Shown here piece by piece: positions 22,233-34,175 of a stretch of 64,000 bases of DNA (position 1 is the stretch's first letter; the number at the start of each line of letters is the position of its first letter). Both the position numbers and the translations under genes were made by a program. The notes under the pieces were generated by a model, which was given only the letters and a program-made list of their open reading frames with translations, made no database searches and had not been told where the DNA came from. Source of the stretch: Niebla homalea. Lineage: Eukaryota > Ascomycota > Lecanoromycetes > Lecanorales > Ramalinaceae. The stretch is from the NCBI GenBank assembly GCA_019925105.1, contig JAHGAU010000017.1:1116001-1180000 (forward strand). Direction: 5' to 3'.

Positions 22233-23121
22233 CTAGAACTGGACCTTGCGCCGCCTTCCAGTATACTTGGAGTCTCGTTTCACCACTTTACCCTTGCTCT
22301 CCAGCCTGGCTTTCTTCTCCTTGATCCATCGCTTGCTCCCTATGCGCTCCCGGCCCCGCTTCCGCTCACCTTTCCCCCGATCGACGACATCCACCCCGTC
22401 CATACCCTTGACGACACCCTCGATACCGCCTGCCAGTTCGCCACCTCCGACGGTCAGGACAAGGTAAGTCTTTGCAGCTTTCGTTCCACCTCCGTCTTCC
22501 AATAAGCCTGCACCAAATCCGGCCTTGATTGCTGCTTGACTGATCATGACCTTCTGTTGCTCATTCTTGGGATAGAACTGACACACGGCTCGACCGCCTC
22601 TCCTCAGACTGGCATACAACCCGCCGAAAAACCTGGCGAGCCTCTGCTGTGGGGAGGTCTCGCTGCTCTCGGCATTGCACAACCATTGTACAGCACTAAT
22701 GCTGATGGCCGCATCGAAAGATCCCGGGCGGAAGGGGACGCCTTGCCCAATATCCGTCAAGAGCAGATCGCCTTCGACGTCCCGCTGAAGGGCAATATCC
22801 AGCATGGAGGCCGCGATGTCCATGCCCACCCAGGTATGGGGACCTCCCTCGGATGGGGGGGTAGAGGAGAGAATGGCGCCGGAGAGGCCGGAACCACAAC
22901 CAATGTCGAGTACAAAAGACGGAGAAGAAAGTCTCAGGAGGGAGAGTGCACGATGGGTCATCTCGGTCTGGATGGTTTGGATGCGCGAACTGGTAGTATA
23001 TTTGCGAGACTCGGCATCATTATAGAAAAGGTCTGGGGGACTGTTGGGAACATGATGGTCAGCCGGAGAAGCATCATCAGGGTATAGGTAAAAGATACAG
23101 AATCTCCTCTGGCCGCGACAT
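22233..23121 (-). CDS. BUD23: 18S rRNA (guanine-N7)-methyltransferase Bud23
   Basis: Model: complement of 22233..23040 and 23099..23121; 58-nt intron, 276 aa. Exon 1 is only 23 nt, giving MSRPEEIL, then PPDLFYNDAESRKYTTSSRI, the family N-terminus. The SAM-binding motif is LDIGCGSGLSG, followed by GMDIAASML, LLTDIGQGVPF and SISAVQWLCNAE. The C-terminus is strongly basic (KYTGRRRKVQF), typical of Bud23. The enzyme makes the conserved m7G in helix 34-region 18S rRNA (G1575 in yeast) during small-subunit maturation and needs Trm112 for stability; a TRM112 gene is at 47.0 kb in this window. Confidence 0.95.
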
Positions 23122-23651
23122 GCTTTCTGCTAGCTATCCTCAACATTAACCAGGCACAAAGCCCCTGTGCGACGAATCAGAATGATCCAGGCTACTACTT
23201 AATTGACTGAATGAGCCATGCTAAAAAGTCAGCTTCTTGCCTGAGCTCGAATGTTGAATTTGTTCCCTTGCAGCTCTAAATGAATCTCCCTGGTTGAATT
23301 GACCGCTGCAAGGTTCAGTCAATGAAGCTATGGTGGTGCAGGACACTCGACAAAGGGCAGCCAATATTATTTGAGGTCGAAGTAACATCGTGGGGCGTTT
23401 GGGTCACTTTTTTATTAGTGTTGGCTTGGCTAACCATTAATTCTACCCAAGGACAGCCAAGGTACATCCATACCCACAACAATTACTGAATTCAGCAGAC
23501 GCCTCTAATGCCACAGGGTCCCATCAAGCTCAACCTTTTGGGGCACATCTTATATTACAACATGTACAAGATGGGCCAGTGTAGGGTATCGAAAGTACTC
23601 AAAGAGCAGGTGATGTGATGTGATTTCCGGTATCCACTTCAATCGGAGAAC
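23122..23651. other. Intergenic, BUD23/SVP26 divergent promoter
   Basis: Shared 5' region of two divergent genes. AT-rich, nothing else recognised. Confidence 0.5.
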
Positions 23652-24527
23652 ATGTGGGTGCTGCCGCTCGTTGGCTACCTCGGGGTCCTCCTGGGCTTCA
23701 GCTTCCTCACTCTAGCTATCGGTTCGTTCATTCCGTTGCTTGTGTCCTACCGCTCGCTGACATTGCGATTCGCAAAGCCAGTGGACTCTACTACCTTTCC
23801 GAGCTAGTCGAAGAGCACACCGTCCTGGCCCGCAGGCTTCTTACCCGCCTCATCTATTCTGTCATCGCCGTCCAAACCCTCCTCGCTCTCATTGACCGTT
23901 TCCCCATCGGCCTCTCCCTGGTCAGTGTCGCCAGCCATGCTGTATATATGGGCAACCTCAGACACTTCCCCACTGTCAAATTGGCCGATCCTGTCTTCAT
24001 TGTGTCTTGTGGTAAGTAAGGCAGACAGGCTGCCCTCTCTGCACAGCTGGCGAAGCCTTCACGTATCCACCTGCGCTCCGAGCGCTCCTGCTTCGTGTGT
24101 GCTGACTTCTGGCTCTGCTGCGGTCTCACTAGTCCTCGTCTTCGCCAACCATATTCTGTGGTTCCGCCACTTTTCCCACCCTCCGACGCCGTCCTCGTCG
24201 GGCTACAATCGCTACACGACCCCTGACGTACCTACCTTCACGGAGATTGCTTCGTACTTTGGCATTTGCGTCTGGCTCGTTCCCTTTTCACTCTTTGTGT
24301 CGCTGAGTGCAAGCGAGAATGTCCTGCCTAGTATGGGAAGTGAATACGCCACAGGAGGCGGCGTCCAAACTTCGGATACTCTTGGCCACCTCAACCCGAT
24401 CGGTGGAGGTCGAAAGAGCCGAAAGAAGGGCTTAGTGAAGGCCGGCGTGGACTGGGTCATACATTGGACCCAAGAGACTGCCCAAGCTCTTGGAGTGTGG
24501 AAGGAAGATAGAGCAAGACGGGTCTAG
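23652..24527 (+). CDS. SVP26: Svp26/Tex261-family ER-to-Golgi membrane protein
   Basis: Model: join(23652..23721, 23778..24011, 24133..24527), 232 aa; introns 56 nt (donor GTTCGT) and 121 nt. The family signature is SGLYYLSELVEEHTVLAR, followed by further hydrophobic segments (IYSVIAVQTLLALID; LSLVSVASHAVYMGNL; FANHILWFRHF; YFGICVWLVPFSLFVSLSA), consistent with four to five membrane spans. Yeast Svp26 is a COPII cargo adaptor that exports type II Golgi mannosyltransferases from the ER. The C-terminal 60 residues are basic and probably cytosolic. The first exon supplies the first span (MWVLPLVGYLGVLLGFSFL). Confidence 0.92.
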
Positions 24528-25023
24528 GTTTCAGACAAGCTCAGTTGATCTACAAAGCCTTTACCTTGGCTGCTTTCAAAGTCATTCGGACTTGAAGACG
24601 TTGACTAGGAGTGAAAGGGCCCGTTGGAGGATTGCAAACTGCAGATTCATTGATGACTGGAGGCTTCTGTACTTTTCCAATGTGATCACATCTCCAAATG
24701 CAAAACATTGTCCGGGCATGTATCCTTACATGAACCGCCGTTGCCTCGTAGCGGTCCATCGCATAGCAGAGTACCATCTGCGTTGTGCGATTGACGTGCA
24801 ACGTAGCATAGAGCATAGAACGGGGTATGAAAATGTCTGGTGTGTTTGAAGAATTGTCATATTGGGTCTCCTTCAGGCCCGTCGCTCAGTTCGCGCTTCT
24901 CATGCCCTAGGCTCAACACGTTCGTGACTGACTCCAGCCGTTCCACAATTGATGAACGTCTCTTCATCGAACGACTGGGTCCAGCGCATCTGGCACGGAG
25001 GTCGGCAAGGCACAAGAAGAGGC
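24528..25023. other. Intergenic between convergent genes
   Basis: 3' flanks of SVP26 and the SAM-HMG gene. No supported feature. Confidence 0.5.
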
Positions 25024-27078
25024 TCAATCACGATCAGCATCATGCAAGTAGTGACGGTTGGTGTCTGGGCCAGGTAAATTGGTCTGATGAGCAGCATCAG
25101 CAAGCACGAGGAGAGGGTCAGGTAGTACACCAGAACTTGGAACGTCGTCACTTGAGAGCTGTCGGATGGCTGGAAGCTGCGAGAGCTCCGGCACACCCGT
25201 GGTCATCTCTTTGCGGTTTGGCTGAATGTTAAGGTTCTGAAGTGGATATCTGTCGCCAGTGACGTCTATAAAGATCAGTCTGACGAGTTGATCAAAGCAG
25301 TATTAGCTGACGCAATGGATTCCCCAAGGCCCTGTCGCCGATCGTTGTTGTGAAGAGTGTAGCGATGGAACGGCTAAGCAGGTCTACGTACCTGGAGAGA
25401 CAAGTGATGGCGCTCGCGGACTGCTCAAGGCGAGCGGCGCCGCCATTCCAGGATTGACACCCACACGCTTGATCTGATTTGATCTCAACGCGTGATCCGC
25501 AGGTGACGTCGTGGCGTTTGGGTTTCGGGTGACTGATGTGAGCGGCGGTAAAACGACCATGGGCTTGGCATCATCCTCCGGGGTCTGGTTGGTGTAGACA
25601 GAAGACGCAGCAGTGCTGGCGCCCGATTGATTGGACGTCAAGGACGATTTGGAGGAGTCCGAGGTTTCGTGCACAAATCTAGGAACACGGCTGATGGCTC
25701 CTGCGGGAATTCTGTGTGCTGGGGACAATCCATGGTCACCAGGAGGGAGAATGGAGCTGCCCGTGGATGACGATCGTGCATCCGTCCGGAGTACACGAGG
25801 TGAGTGCGACCTTGCACTAGCAAATGCCATCTGACTCGCATGATATTCATGAGACGAGCGGGGTGCACCATGTGACAGGTCCATATATGTCGAAGGAGAC
25901 GAAGGCGATGCGGGCATTGGGGATCCTGTTGATGCTGGAAACATGGAGGGTCGACTGGGGTGTGACAGCACTGATTTGGAGGATGTGCTGGATGGTGAAG
26001 GGAAGCTCGCGCTTACAGTATGCAGCCCCACGGTGCTCACGGGATCATACCTTCGAATTCGATCATCCAGGCTGATGGACGAGGCTTCAAATGCTTCAGG
26101 GGCACTGCTCATACTTGCACTGCTGGCACTACTCGGCTCTGTGGCAAGCCTTGGCCGTTGCGCATGAGGGAGAGGGTCAGCAGTAGGAGCGCCGGATGTT
26201 TGAAGCGCTCTACCGCTGCTGTTGGGGTGTTTCGCCTTGAAGTCGGCCAAATATCGCTGGTAATCTCGATAGGACTCTGTCAGCTTGTAGGCTGCCATTT
26301 CCTTATGGAATCTCTCTTTTGCCGATAAGGCTTGGGACTCGTATGGCTCCTTCTCTTCCGGTGACAGTACCTGCCAGCTCTCGCCCACTCTCTTCGCAAT
26401 GTCTGCGAACGAGAGGCTCAGCGGTTTCAATTCGTCTCTGATCCCTGCAAGTGATTTAGAATCAACGACGACGAGACTTTGAGTACTCTTACTATTCGAA
26501 AATATCACGTAGGCGGACGGAGGTCTTTCGGGTGCATTCTCGTCCGACTAAGTAGAACGAATCAGACAGCTTCCTCATGCACCGACATTTCCGAGGGGAT
26601 TCAGCTTACTTTGGGGTGTCGTCGATATCTTCGCTTTGCGCGAGGCCCCACGGTAGGACCAGGCTCTTGGTCTGCCTCTTCTGTCGCATCATTGCGCTGT
26701 TCACGGCGTGTATAAGCCTGGGAGGTTGAATTTGATAACCTGAGCTGCTCGAGATGAGTTCCTCGAGCCGCGGCTATCTCTCGTTGCAGAATCTGGTGAC
26801 GTCGTCAGCCGTGTGATTGTCGCCGGGTCGAACATGGACGTCAGGGAGGTTCTGCTGAGCCATGATTAGGGCCCTACTGACCCTTCGGTGACCCAGCTTC
26901 ACCTCTAGAGCGTCGCTAATGCATTTTAGTCCGGCATGCTGATCTTTCGAACGGGGGCTTACAGGTCCGATTCCGTAATATCCAGGATCGTGTCCCACGT
27001 CTCAAAACCCTCGTCGATAAAAGACTGTGTGTATTTCTGTAGGCCAAGCCGCACAAAGATTGGACGAAAATCCGTCAT
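25024..27078 (-). CDS. SAM-domain plus HMG-box protein, probable transcription factor
   Basis: Model: complement of 25024..25265, 25392..26444, 26493..26547, 26610..26792, 26882..26915 and 26963..27078; six exons, 560 aa. Residues 1-75 form a SAM domain (FVRLGLQKYTQSFIDEGFET, then ITESDLDALEVKLGHRRILQ). A basic linker (PRAKRRYRRHPK) leads into an HMG box at about 115-185 (NAPERPPSAYVIFSN; ELKPLSLSFADIAKRVGESW; LSPEEKEPYESQA). The rest is Ser/Pro-rich and disordered. The last exon (LPAIRQLSSDDVPSSGVLP) is joined by phase after a GTACGT donor; without splicing the frame stops two codons later. HMG boxes bend DNA; SAM plus HMG occurs in filamentous-fungal regulators. Targets unknown. Confidence 0.87.
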
Positions 27079-29093
27079 AAAAGCTGCGAATCACGTGGCC
27101 TGGAGGAATGAGCCTCCTGTCGGTGGTCTCCCCGTGCTGTCCGATAGAGAAAATTCCAGATCAGATCAGGCGGCATTTGCTGCTGTTGCGCTTATCCCGT
27201 CAAGTTCTGGCCCTGGCACGACTGTGGGCTACGTTGGCCCAATTAGACTTTGAGGGGATATAGCAATCTGGGGAAGCACCCGCGCTTGGATCTCCGAAAG
27301 GACAATGTCCTGCTGTATGCGTCGCTGGTCAAAGCTGGGTGGAGTATACACTTGTGACAGCCAAGCACGGCGTGTAGGAAGTGATCATCCGTTGACAGTC
27401 AGCCTGCTCCAGTGGGCTCTCTCGAGCCTTGGGGATGTTGGAGTACGAGGCCTTTGTTGCTGCTCCCTAGGCTCTTATGCTGATGGGATACGTATTGCCA
27501 TCGGCATGGCAAATCCTCTCCAGTGGGGTCGCTGGCGTTTATCGAGGTTGCAAGATGGACCTCTCCAAACAAGATGAAGGCCCTTGTCCTTGGGTTATCA
27601 ATTGCCGCAGGTGCCCTTTGAATGTAGGCGGTCCCGCAGAGTAGCTGTGATGCGAAGGGAGGGTTTGGGAATAGCTAGATAATTCCTCAGATGGAGGGGA
27701 ATTTGCAACACGGCGGCAGGATATTGAGTTCTGGATATCAGGGTCCAGGACGAAGATGCATTTTGTAGAGGAAAGTCGATGCAGTCTGAGCAGATCACCG
27801 ATCTTGGATTCTTGCAAAAGCCCTGCTAGCTGCTTCGAGAACGATAAGGATGTACGAAGTACAGCGATTGGATCTGGATGGCGATGTCAAAGTGTGATTG
27901 GGGTTCAAAGGCGGCCTTTGCCAGAATAATTTCTCATATCCTGTTGATTTTCTGCAGCGACCTAAGATGGCGGACACACGTGAAGCTGGACAATAATAAA
28001 TCAGGAGTCGGGACGCGGTACCGTAGCATCAAAGTTCAGATGGAGCGGAGAGCTTGAAACGAGATGGTGGACAGACAGCGAAGAGGCAATAATTGGCACG
28101 AAAAAGAAAATGCGGTTACGGAGCAGCGACTGGCAAAGTGAAAGGCCATATTTCCCTGTAGTTCATCGAAAAGGGTTTTGTTTACCCATGGCTTGACGTG
28201 CTCGATTTTTGATTTTTCGAATTTGCGAGCATGAAAAGTTGGGGTCATCGACGATGCAATCGATAGATCGTACAGATCTGTACTCGGTATTTTTGAAGGG
28301 CTTGTCATAAAAAGGCGCCGCGCTAGGTTGGAGACAAGCTGGTGTGACCGTGTGACTCGTGCGAGCGACAGCCCAAAACCCTGGAGCGTGATTTGTTCCG
28401 CCACGTAGCCGTAACGACCATACGACTCGTACGTATCTAATTCTCACCTGAAGAGTCAAGAGAGTGAAAACGCGCTGCCACGCCATCGGTGGACATGTAA
28501 TGGTGACATTCTCTGGAACGTAGGATAGCACTCTAAGTGGTTACAAGAACATGATTCGACACCTTGGTGCTTACGAATCACCATGTAATAACTCCACGTT
28601 ATAACAAATGGCGAGATCTTGGGTCATTGGGCGGTAGAATAGGACATCGACGATGATCAAGATGTCCCCAGTACCTCTTGTACGCACAGGGAGCTTACAG
28701 CGCATCTTTCTCAATCATAGGTAATGATTAATACCCGGGTACAATCGAGATCCGTCAGTGGGAATTCATCGAGTCAGCAAGTTATAATGTCGCACAACAT
28801 GTGGCATCTGCATGACTGCATCGTAGATCTTGACTTGCTTGATTGTCCGGCTGATCCTCGGAGTCGGTCATCCCGCCTTCAAGAGTGCAGTTCCCCCTCA
28901 CCTCATCAGCCTGCGAGCTGAAGTCCTGGTTCAGACATCCTGCAAGGCAACGGCTAGGTACCTTTTCACAACGGCGATCGAGCATCGAGAGATACATGTC
29001 CTGACATTCTAGACCCGTTTACCGGGATCCTCGATCGTGACCTCGATCGTGACCTCAATCGTTTTGGGAGGTCCACAAACGTCCGCAGTTGTC
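27079..29093. other. Gene-poor stretch, 2.0 kb
   Basis: No convincing gene on either strand. Open frames up to about 120 codons on the minus strand (28036-28531) overlap each other in different frames and resemble nothing I recognise. Just before the next gene there is a short tandem repeat (29029-29064). It could hold long 5' leaders, a non-coding RNA or decayed sequence, but the bases do not decide. Confidence 0.4.
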
Positions 29094-29566
29094 ATGGCAT
29101 CCAAAGTATCCAACACGGGTAGCACGGAAGAAGCAAGTCCCACCGGGCAAGCAAAGTCGCAAGAGCTCGCTCAGGAAGCTGATTTGGCCCAGGTGAGATG
29201 ACTTGCCTCTCCACGCTACCCTCAGTCCAAGTAGCTGGCATCCTTGTCCCTTAATACAGATCATTCTGACGAGCCCATTCGTACGCCATATCTAGGCTTT
29301 CAAGGAACTGTCCAAGTAAAGCGCCCCTTCGACCATTCCTCTTTTGTAGCTCTTACAACCATGTGCCCCATCGCTTGCTCATACTAATCCATCCCCGATC
29401 TAGAGGCGAGAAGACCGCCTCGGCCATGGAACATCAATTGACCAATCTCGAGCGTAAGATCGACGATCTGCTTACCAGTGCAGAGGAGCAAAAGCATGAT
29501 GTGGCCGCACATATGCTGGCAGGGAAGAATGAGAAAATCGTCGAGGAGAAGGCGGCTGATACATAA
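29094..29566 (+). CDS. Small coiled-coil protein, unknown function
   Basis: Model: join(29094..29192, 29296..29315, 29404..29566), 93 aa. The splice sites are clean: the second intron carries a TACTAAT branch site, and the middle exon is only 20 nt. The product begins MASKVSNTGSTEEASPTGQA, then a short helical region ending AFKELSKGEKTASAMEHQLT and a coiled coil (NLERKIDDLLTSAEEQKHDV), with an acidic-basic tail. The regular structure and phase-consistent introns argue for a real gene. I do not recognise the family; small subunits of complexes often look like this, but no function is claimed. Confidence 0.65.
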
Positions 29567-30028
29567 CTCCTAAGAAAGCCATCTGCTTCTTTGCAAGCCT
29601 GCTTCTGCCGTGCTGCAGCATCCGCATTCTGCCCGCTCCTTATCGAGACCGCGATGCTTTGACCTCCCTGTCCGTTGAATCCTGGTATATGGTAATGAGT
29701 GAGCCCCAAGCACGGTCCTTTGCACCTTAGCATTTGTACCTAGACCCTTCGCCACAAGCTGTCGCCGGCCTTGACTACTGCCTTGCCCGCTAATGTACTG
29801 CGTAGCTATAGATAAGTATCGAGGGTCTCTTCGAGATCTTGTTCACGAGCCCGCTATCTCGACATGTCGTCGCTCGCGATGTACTCGATGCATTCGAGTC
29901 TTCTTGGGCGGCATGGGCTGCAGCAGGACACGCGCGAGCGCCCAGTGCCAAAAAGCGTTGGTCATGGCACGTGAGTATGGAAGTTCATGTCGGATTTAGT
30001 CTCAAAGCGCCTTTGCGCTCCAGTGATT
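29567..30028. other. Intergenic between convergent genes
   Basis: 3' flanks of the coiled-coil gene and the ArfGAP gene. Nothing else recognised. Confidence 0.5.
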
Positions 30029-33000
30029 TCAACTAGGCCTTACCGTCAGTCTCCCGCCAACGCTGCCTTTCTTCTGCAGTTTTGCGCTGGGTTCTTTTCC
30101 GCTCTCCCCTGGCAAGTTGGACAGTCCCGGTGTACGGCTTACGTTGGGCAAAGCGCCCAGAGTGTCAGCACCTTTACCGGATTTCTGATCGATATAGAGT
30201 TGAGCATTTGAGCTTAGAGGGAAGGCCGGCATAGATGCGGGAATCACGGCGCCATTTTGAACCAATAGCTCTGCGATAGGAAAGGCATGAACGGGTTTTG
30301 GTCCCACCTGTTTGACGCTGTGTGAAGCCATGTGTGATGTTATGGCTAGCCCGGCGGGCGCTGCTGGATCGGCGGCGGCTAGGGCAAGAAAGACGGAATG
30401 GGTATTCCGAGAACGGTCTGCAGCGTTGGGATTCGCACGGAGTGCGAGGGCGTAGAGCACGCCCTGGATGTCGTTTTTCTTGACAGATGCGAGCAAGGTC
30501 TCATCTGCGCTGGAATAATGCGACTGGGTCGTCGAACCTAGCGGATCGATGAAAGCTCTCTCAACGTACTTGGCGCTTATGAAGCGCAATCTCCCGTCCC
30601 GAGAAGCATGACTGGAGGGTTTCTGTGAAACATCGAGCCTGGCTTCCCAGATCATGTTGCTGATTCTATTTCCGATCTGGAGGATCGCCTCAACAATATC
30701 GGTCGTGAAGGATGTTGTATCGAGGGTGAGAGAGCGTATCTTCGAGATATGTGTGCCAAGTGACCTGTGAATGCCGGAACATTCAATGCAGAGGATGATG
30801 CCCAAATTGATCGACACCCATTCGACCCTTGATTCAGAATGGCAATCAGCACACCAACGGTTACCGTGATCATTGTCGCGAATGATCTGCAAAAGCTTGG
30901 CTGGATTCTCGTCAAAGTTACTGCTGTCTGCACGGATATATGTGGGTCGTGCACCCACAGTACAGTGACGGTAGACGCCAGTGATCGCATTTGTACTTGT
31001 CGGGATCGTATGATGGTGGTGTCCGGAGTATGATGAACTTTTCCCAGTGAGCACCGAGCCTATGTCCCTATGGCTACCCTTTTCTGACGATGCAGAGACA
31101 TGCTGCGGATGGCTCTGACCTTCCACGGCATTCTGTAAGGCATTGTTTATCGCATTGATCCAGCTCAGCATATCCTCCTCAGACGGAGCTTGGTAGACGC
31201 GTTTGTAGTGTGGCGTAATTACCTCGAAGCAGAACCTACGCTCTGCATTCCTTGCTTCTCGGACGGAAGCCATACGTAGGTCAATGGGTTCCATGTGCAG
31301 ATCCAGCCGCTGCTTCCAGTTACTGTATTCGGATAGCCTGCCTTGGTCTAGCACAATCCAAAACCTATCTCATTCATCAGCCACGACGTGCTTGTGCGAG
31401 CGTGCGCTCAACTCACTTATGCCAAGCCTGTTTGTTGAGACCTTTCATATCTACATGAGAATCTGGTCTACTCAAGGCCCAAAGCAATCCTTCCTTTCTG
31501 TGCTGTATTCGATCTGCGTTGGGGCCTAATATATGATCCTTTTCCTCCAAGTCCCGGATACCCTTGAATTTGTCAGGACTGGTTATTGGGACGCCGCTGG
31601 TGGGTCGGCTGTTGGAGGTACTGGATCCCCCAGTGCTCGTGACAGAAAGCGTCGAGCCATGCTGCGAAGCAGTCGATGAAGAGTAATGGAGACCGTTGCG
31701 ACCGACACTATCCCCTCGGGACAACTCAGCTTCCTGCGCCGTGGTGCTCGTACCATGAGTCTGGGCTGTCACACCGGCAGTTGACTCTGGCTCAACATAA
31801 GCCTTCGTGCTTTTCTCCAATGTTCTGCGCTTCTCCTCGCGCTCAGTCCGTTGGAATTTGTACTCTTTGTCAGCCTCTCGAACCTCGTATATCAATGCGT
31901 CAAGCTGTGGAGCCATCTCTCCCACCTTTTGAGCGGTACTCAGATAACTTCTTGACTGCGTTTCCGCATATTTGGTCAATTGCGACAGGACTTCTTGCTC
32001 TTTCCGACCACCATGAAGATCCTGCATGAATGAGGAGTAGTCAAAGCGTTTCAATTCGAATTTTCGGCGTTTGTCCTGGTACTTTGAATCGCTCTCGTTC
32101 CGTTTCTTCTCCTTCAAAGAATCCTGCCGCTGGCCGAGGTACCGGCTAACGTATGCATAGTATTCCTTACTTTCCTCCTCAAAGTCCTTCTTCTTAGCTT
32201 CCGCCTGCTTGATGTCAATGTTATAGATTCTTGACAGTGGGTCAATGATGATCCTTTGCAGATGGACGGTATTCTGCTTCTCGTACAGCAGTATCTGCTT
32301 TGCGATTTTTTCAAAGTAGTGTTCCAAAGCAGGCTGTACCGCATTGGCATTTGAAGCTGAGGCTTCTCTCAGGGCTTCCATGAAAGCGGCAACTGCTGTA
32401 TTGCACTCTGTTTGGGTTGCTTGCGCGGCTTCAGCCTTTCGGAGAACCTTTTTCATCCGTACACGCATGCTTCCCGTTTTTTGCTCCAAGGCTTTCATCG
32501 TCGCCCGAAATAGGGGACCGTCTTCTACCGCGCTCATATCTTCACCTGGCCGAGGACAGTTGACGCCAACAATGACAGACTCCTTGGTAAGGACTTGTGC
32601 AAGATTGAAGTCCGGCGGTTCGCCAAGAGGTGAAGGGGGCGGTATGTCGGTCTGATCGGATTCGCTAGGCGCGGATGTAACGGACTGGGAGGAAGGCACG
32701 CGTAGACGAGGATGCGCAGGAAGTTCCGCCGTAGGGGTTGCCAATGACGCCATCTGAGGACTTGCATAGACCCGCTGTACATTCTGCACCCAGAAGCTAA
32801 ACAGTCCGAGAGTTTGCAGCTTGTGGGCTCTCTGATCGTACTCAGAGAAGCTGCACGTGTTACGCCAGCCATTACCCTTTTCTTCCGAACTTCTAGGAGG
32901 CCGCCATTTCCACGACCAGTCGAACTTGGCACTGGGACTTCCGCTAGTGGAGAAGTCACCTATCAGGTCGACGTTTGCATTCTTGTGCAAATTAGGGTCG

Positions 33001-33416
33001 GCATGGAACTCTCTTGTGACGAGATTGTCAAGATCTTTCGCATTGGACGCGAAAGCGAATGTCAACCCGTTTATGCTGGTGTCCGAGGGGGGACCGACTC
33101 CCTGAGTCGTGCCTTGGGGCTGTCTGATGATGAAGGAAAAGTTGAAGAAGAGATCATCGTCATAGCTCACTTTAAAAAGGAACGGGGGCAGAGGAGAGGT
33201 GGGTGACGATTCGGGGTCTTGGACAAACTCGACAAGACTATCGTCGCCAAAATCCTTTCGAGCAATGACCCGGGTCGCGGGAAAGACATTTGGCACGACG
33301 TTCAGCAGGACTTTGCCTTTTGTGTTTGTAATGGTAAGGCAAGCGATGGAGAAGCGGGCTTGATCTCGAAGTACCAGGACACCCCCATCCTCTATGCGGC
33401 TTGTCACATTCCCCAT
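30029..33416 (-). CDS. BAR-PH-ArfGAP protein (Arf GTPase activator)
   Basis: Model: complement of 30029..31364 and 31417..33416; 52-nt intron, 1111 aa. The start MGNVTSRIED was chosen over an upstream in-frame ATG (33533) because it is a classic N-myristoylation signal (Gly2, Ser6). After a beta-rich N-terminal region and a Pro/Ser linker comes a BAR-like helical region (about 340-560: ECNTAVAAFMEALREASASN; LEHYFEKIAKQILLYEKQN; EEESKEYYAYVSRYLGQRQD). A PH domain spans the intron (GLLWALS...WHKFWIVLDQGRLSEY). The ArfGAP zinc finger is WCADCHSE...CIECSGIHRSLG, with the catalytic Arg in HRSLG. A short C-terminal tail follows. It should act in membrane traffic, like ACAP/Csx2-type proteins. Exact Arf partner unknown. 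Confidence 0.9.
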
Positions 33417-34175
33417 CTTGTATATGCCGATTGTCTGTCGGACTCGAGACAGGAAATTACGAAAGGTTCCAGCGGCTAGCTTTGAAGCATGGACGCCTTG
33501 TTTGCAGCAACTAAATCTTCCTTTGCATTGCAACCCTCGAGCTAGACGGTCGGTACCTGTGCCTTCACTCGAGGTAGCTAGGACCTCTGAGAATCAGGCT
33601 AGCAAGGGACTGGATGAGGTTTCGTTTGAGAGGGCGCGCTGGAAATGCACGGGTGTATCGCCTTGACGACTGTTCGAAAAGGGGGGAGGTAGGGGAAGGG
33701 AAGGAGAGGGCGTGCTTTGACGTCAGGAGCCTGAATACAATCCAAGTGCGAGTATGATGTTAGTGACTGCTCCATTCAGCTTAAATCATGGACTCGCAGT
33801 AGCGTTGTAGGTAGAGGTAAGGTACTAGTGGCCAGAAACCTTTAGGCGGTAATTACTGTAGGGCTATCGATAAGCTCTCCCACCCCACCATCGACCTCGA
33901 GTGCTTCGGATCCATGGGAAACTGCGGTGCTGCAGGAACACCATCAATCACCTTTGGGCACCTGCATGTTCTAATCGCGCATACAGGATTCAATGAGATC
34001 TCACAAGGTTTGAGAAGATCTCAGATTCGGTGTCTTGACTTGCGAGGCAATAGATGCACAGCAGCCGAGGGGTCAGATTCAGGTTTCCCTCAGACAGAAA
34101 GCGCAATGAAACTGATTCCATCTACTTAAGCTTCATCATGGGTATCTTGACCAAATGTACACCACAGACTGATCT
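33417..34175. other. Intergenic between tandem minus-strand genes
   Basis: Promoter and leader of the ArfGAP gene and 3' flank of IDH1. Contains a purine-rich tract near 33680-33710. No gene supported. Confidence 0.5.

Noticed and set aside
28036..28531. Two overlapping minus-strand frames of about 120 codons
   Set aside because: They overlap in different frames, lack recognisable motifs, and no intron set joins them into one sensible protein.
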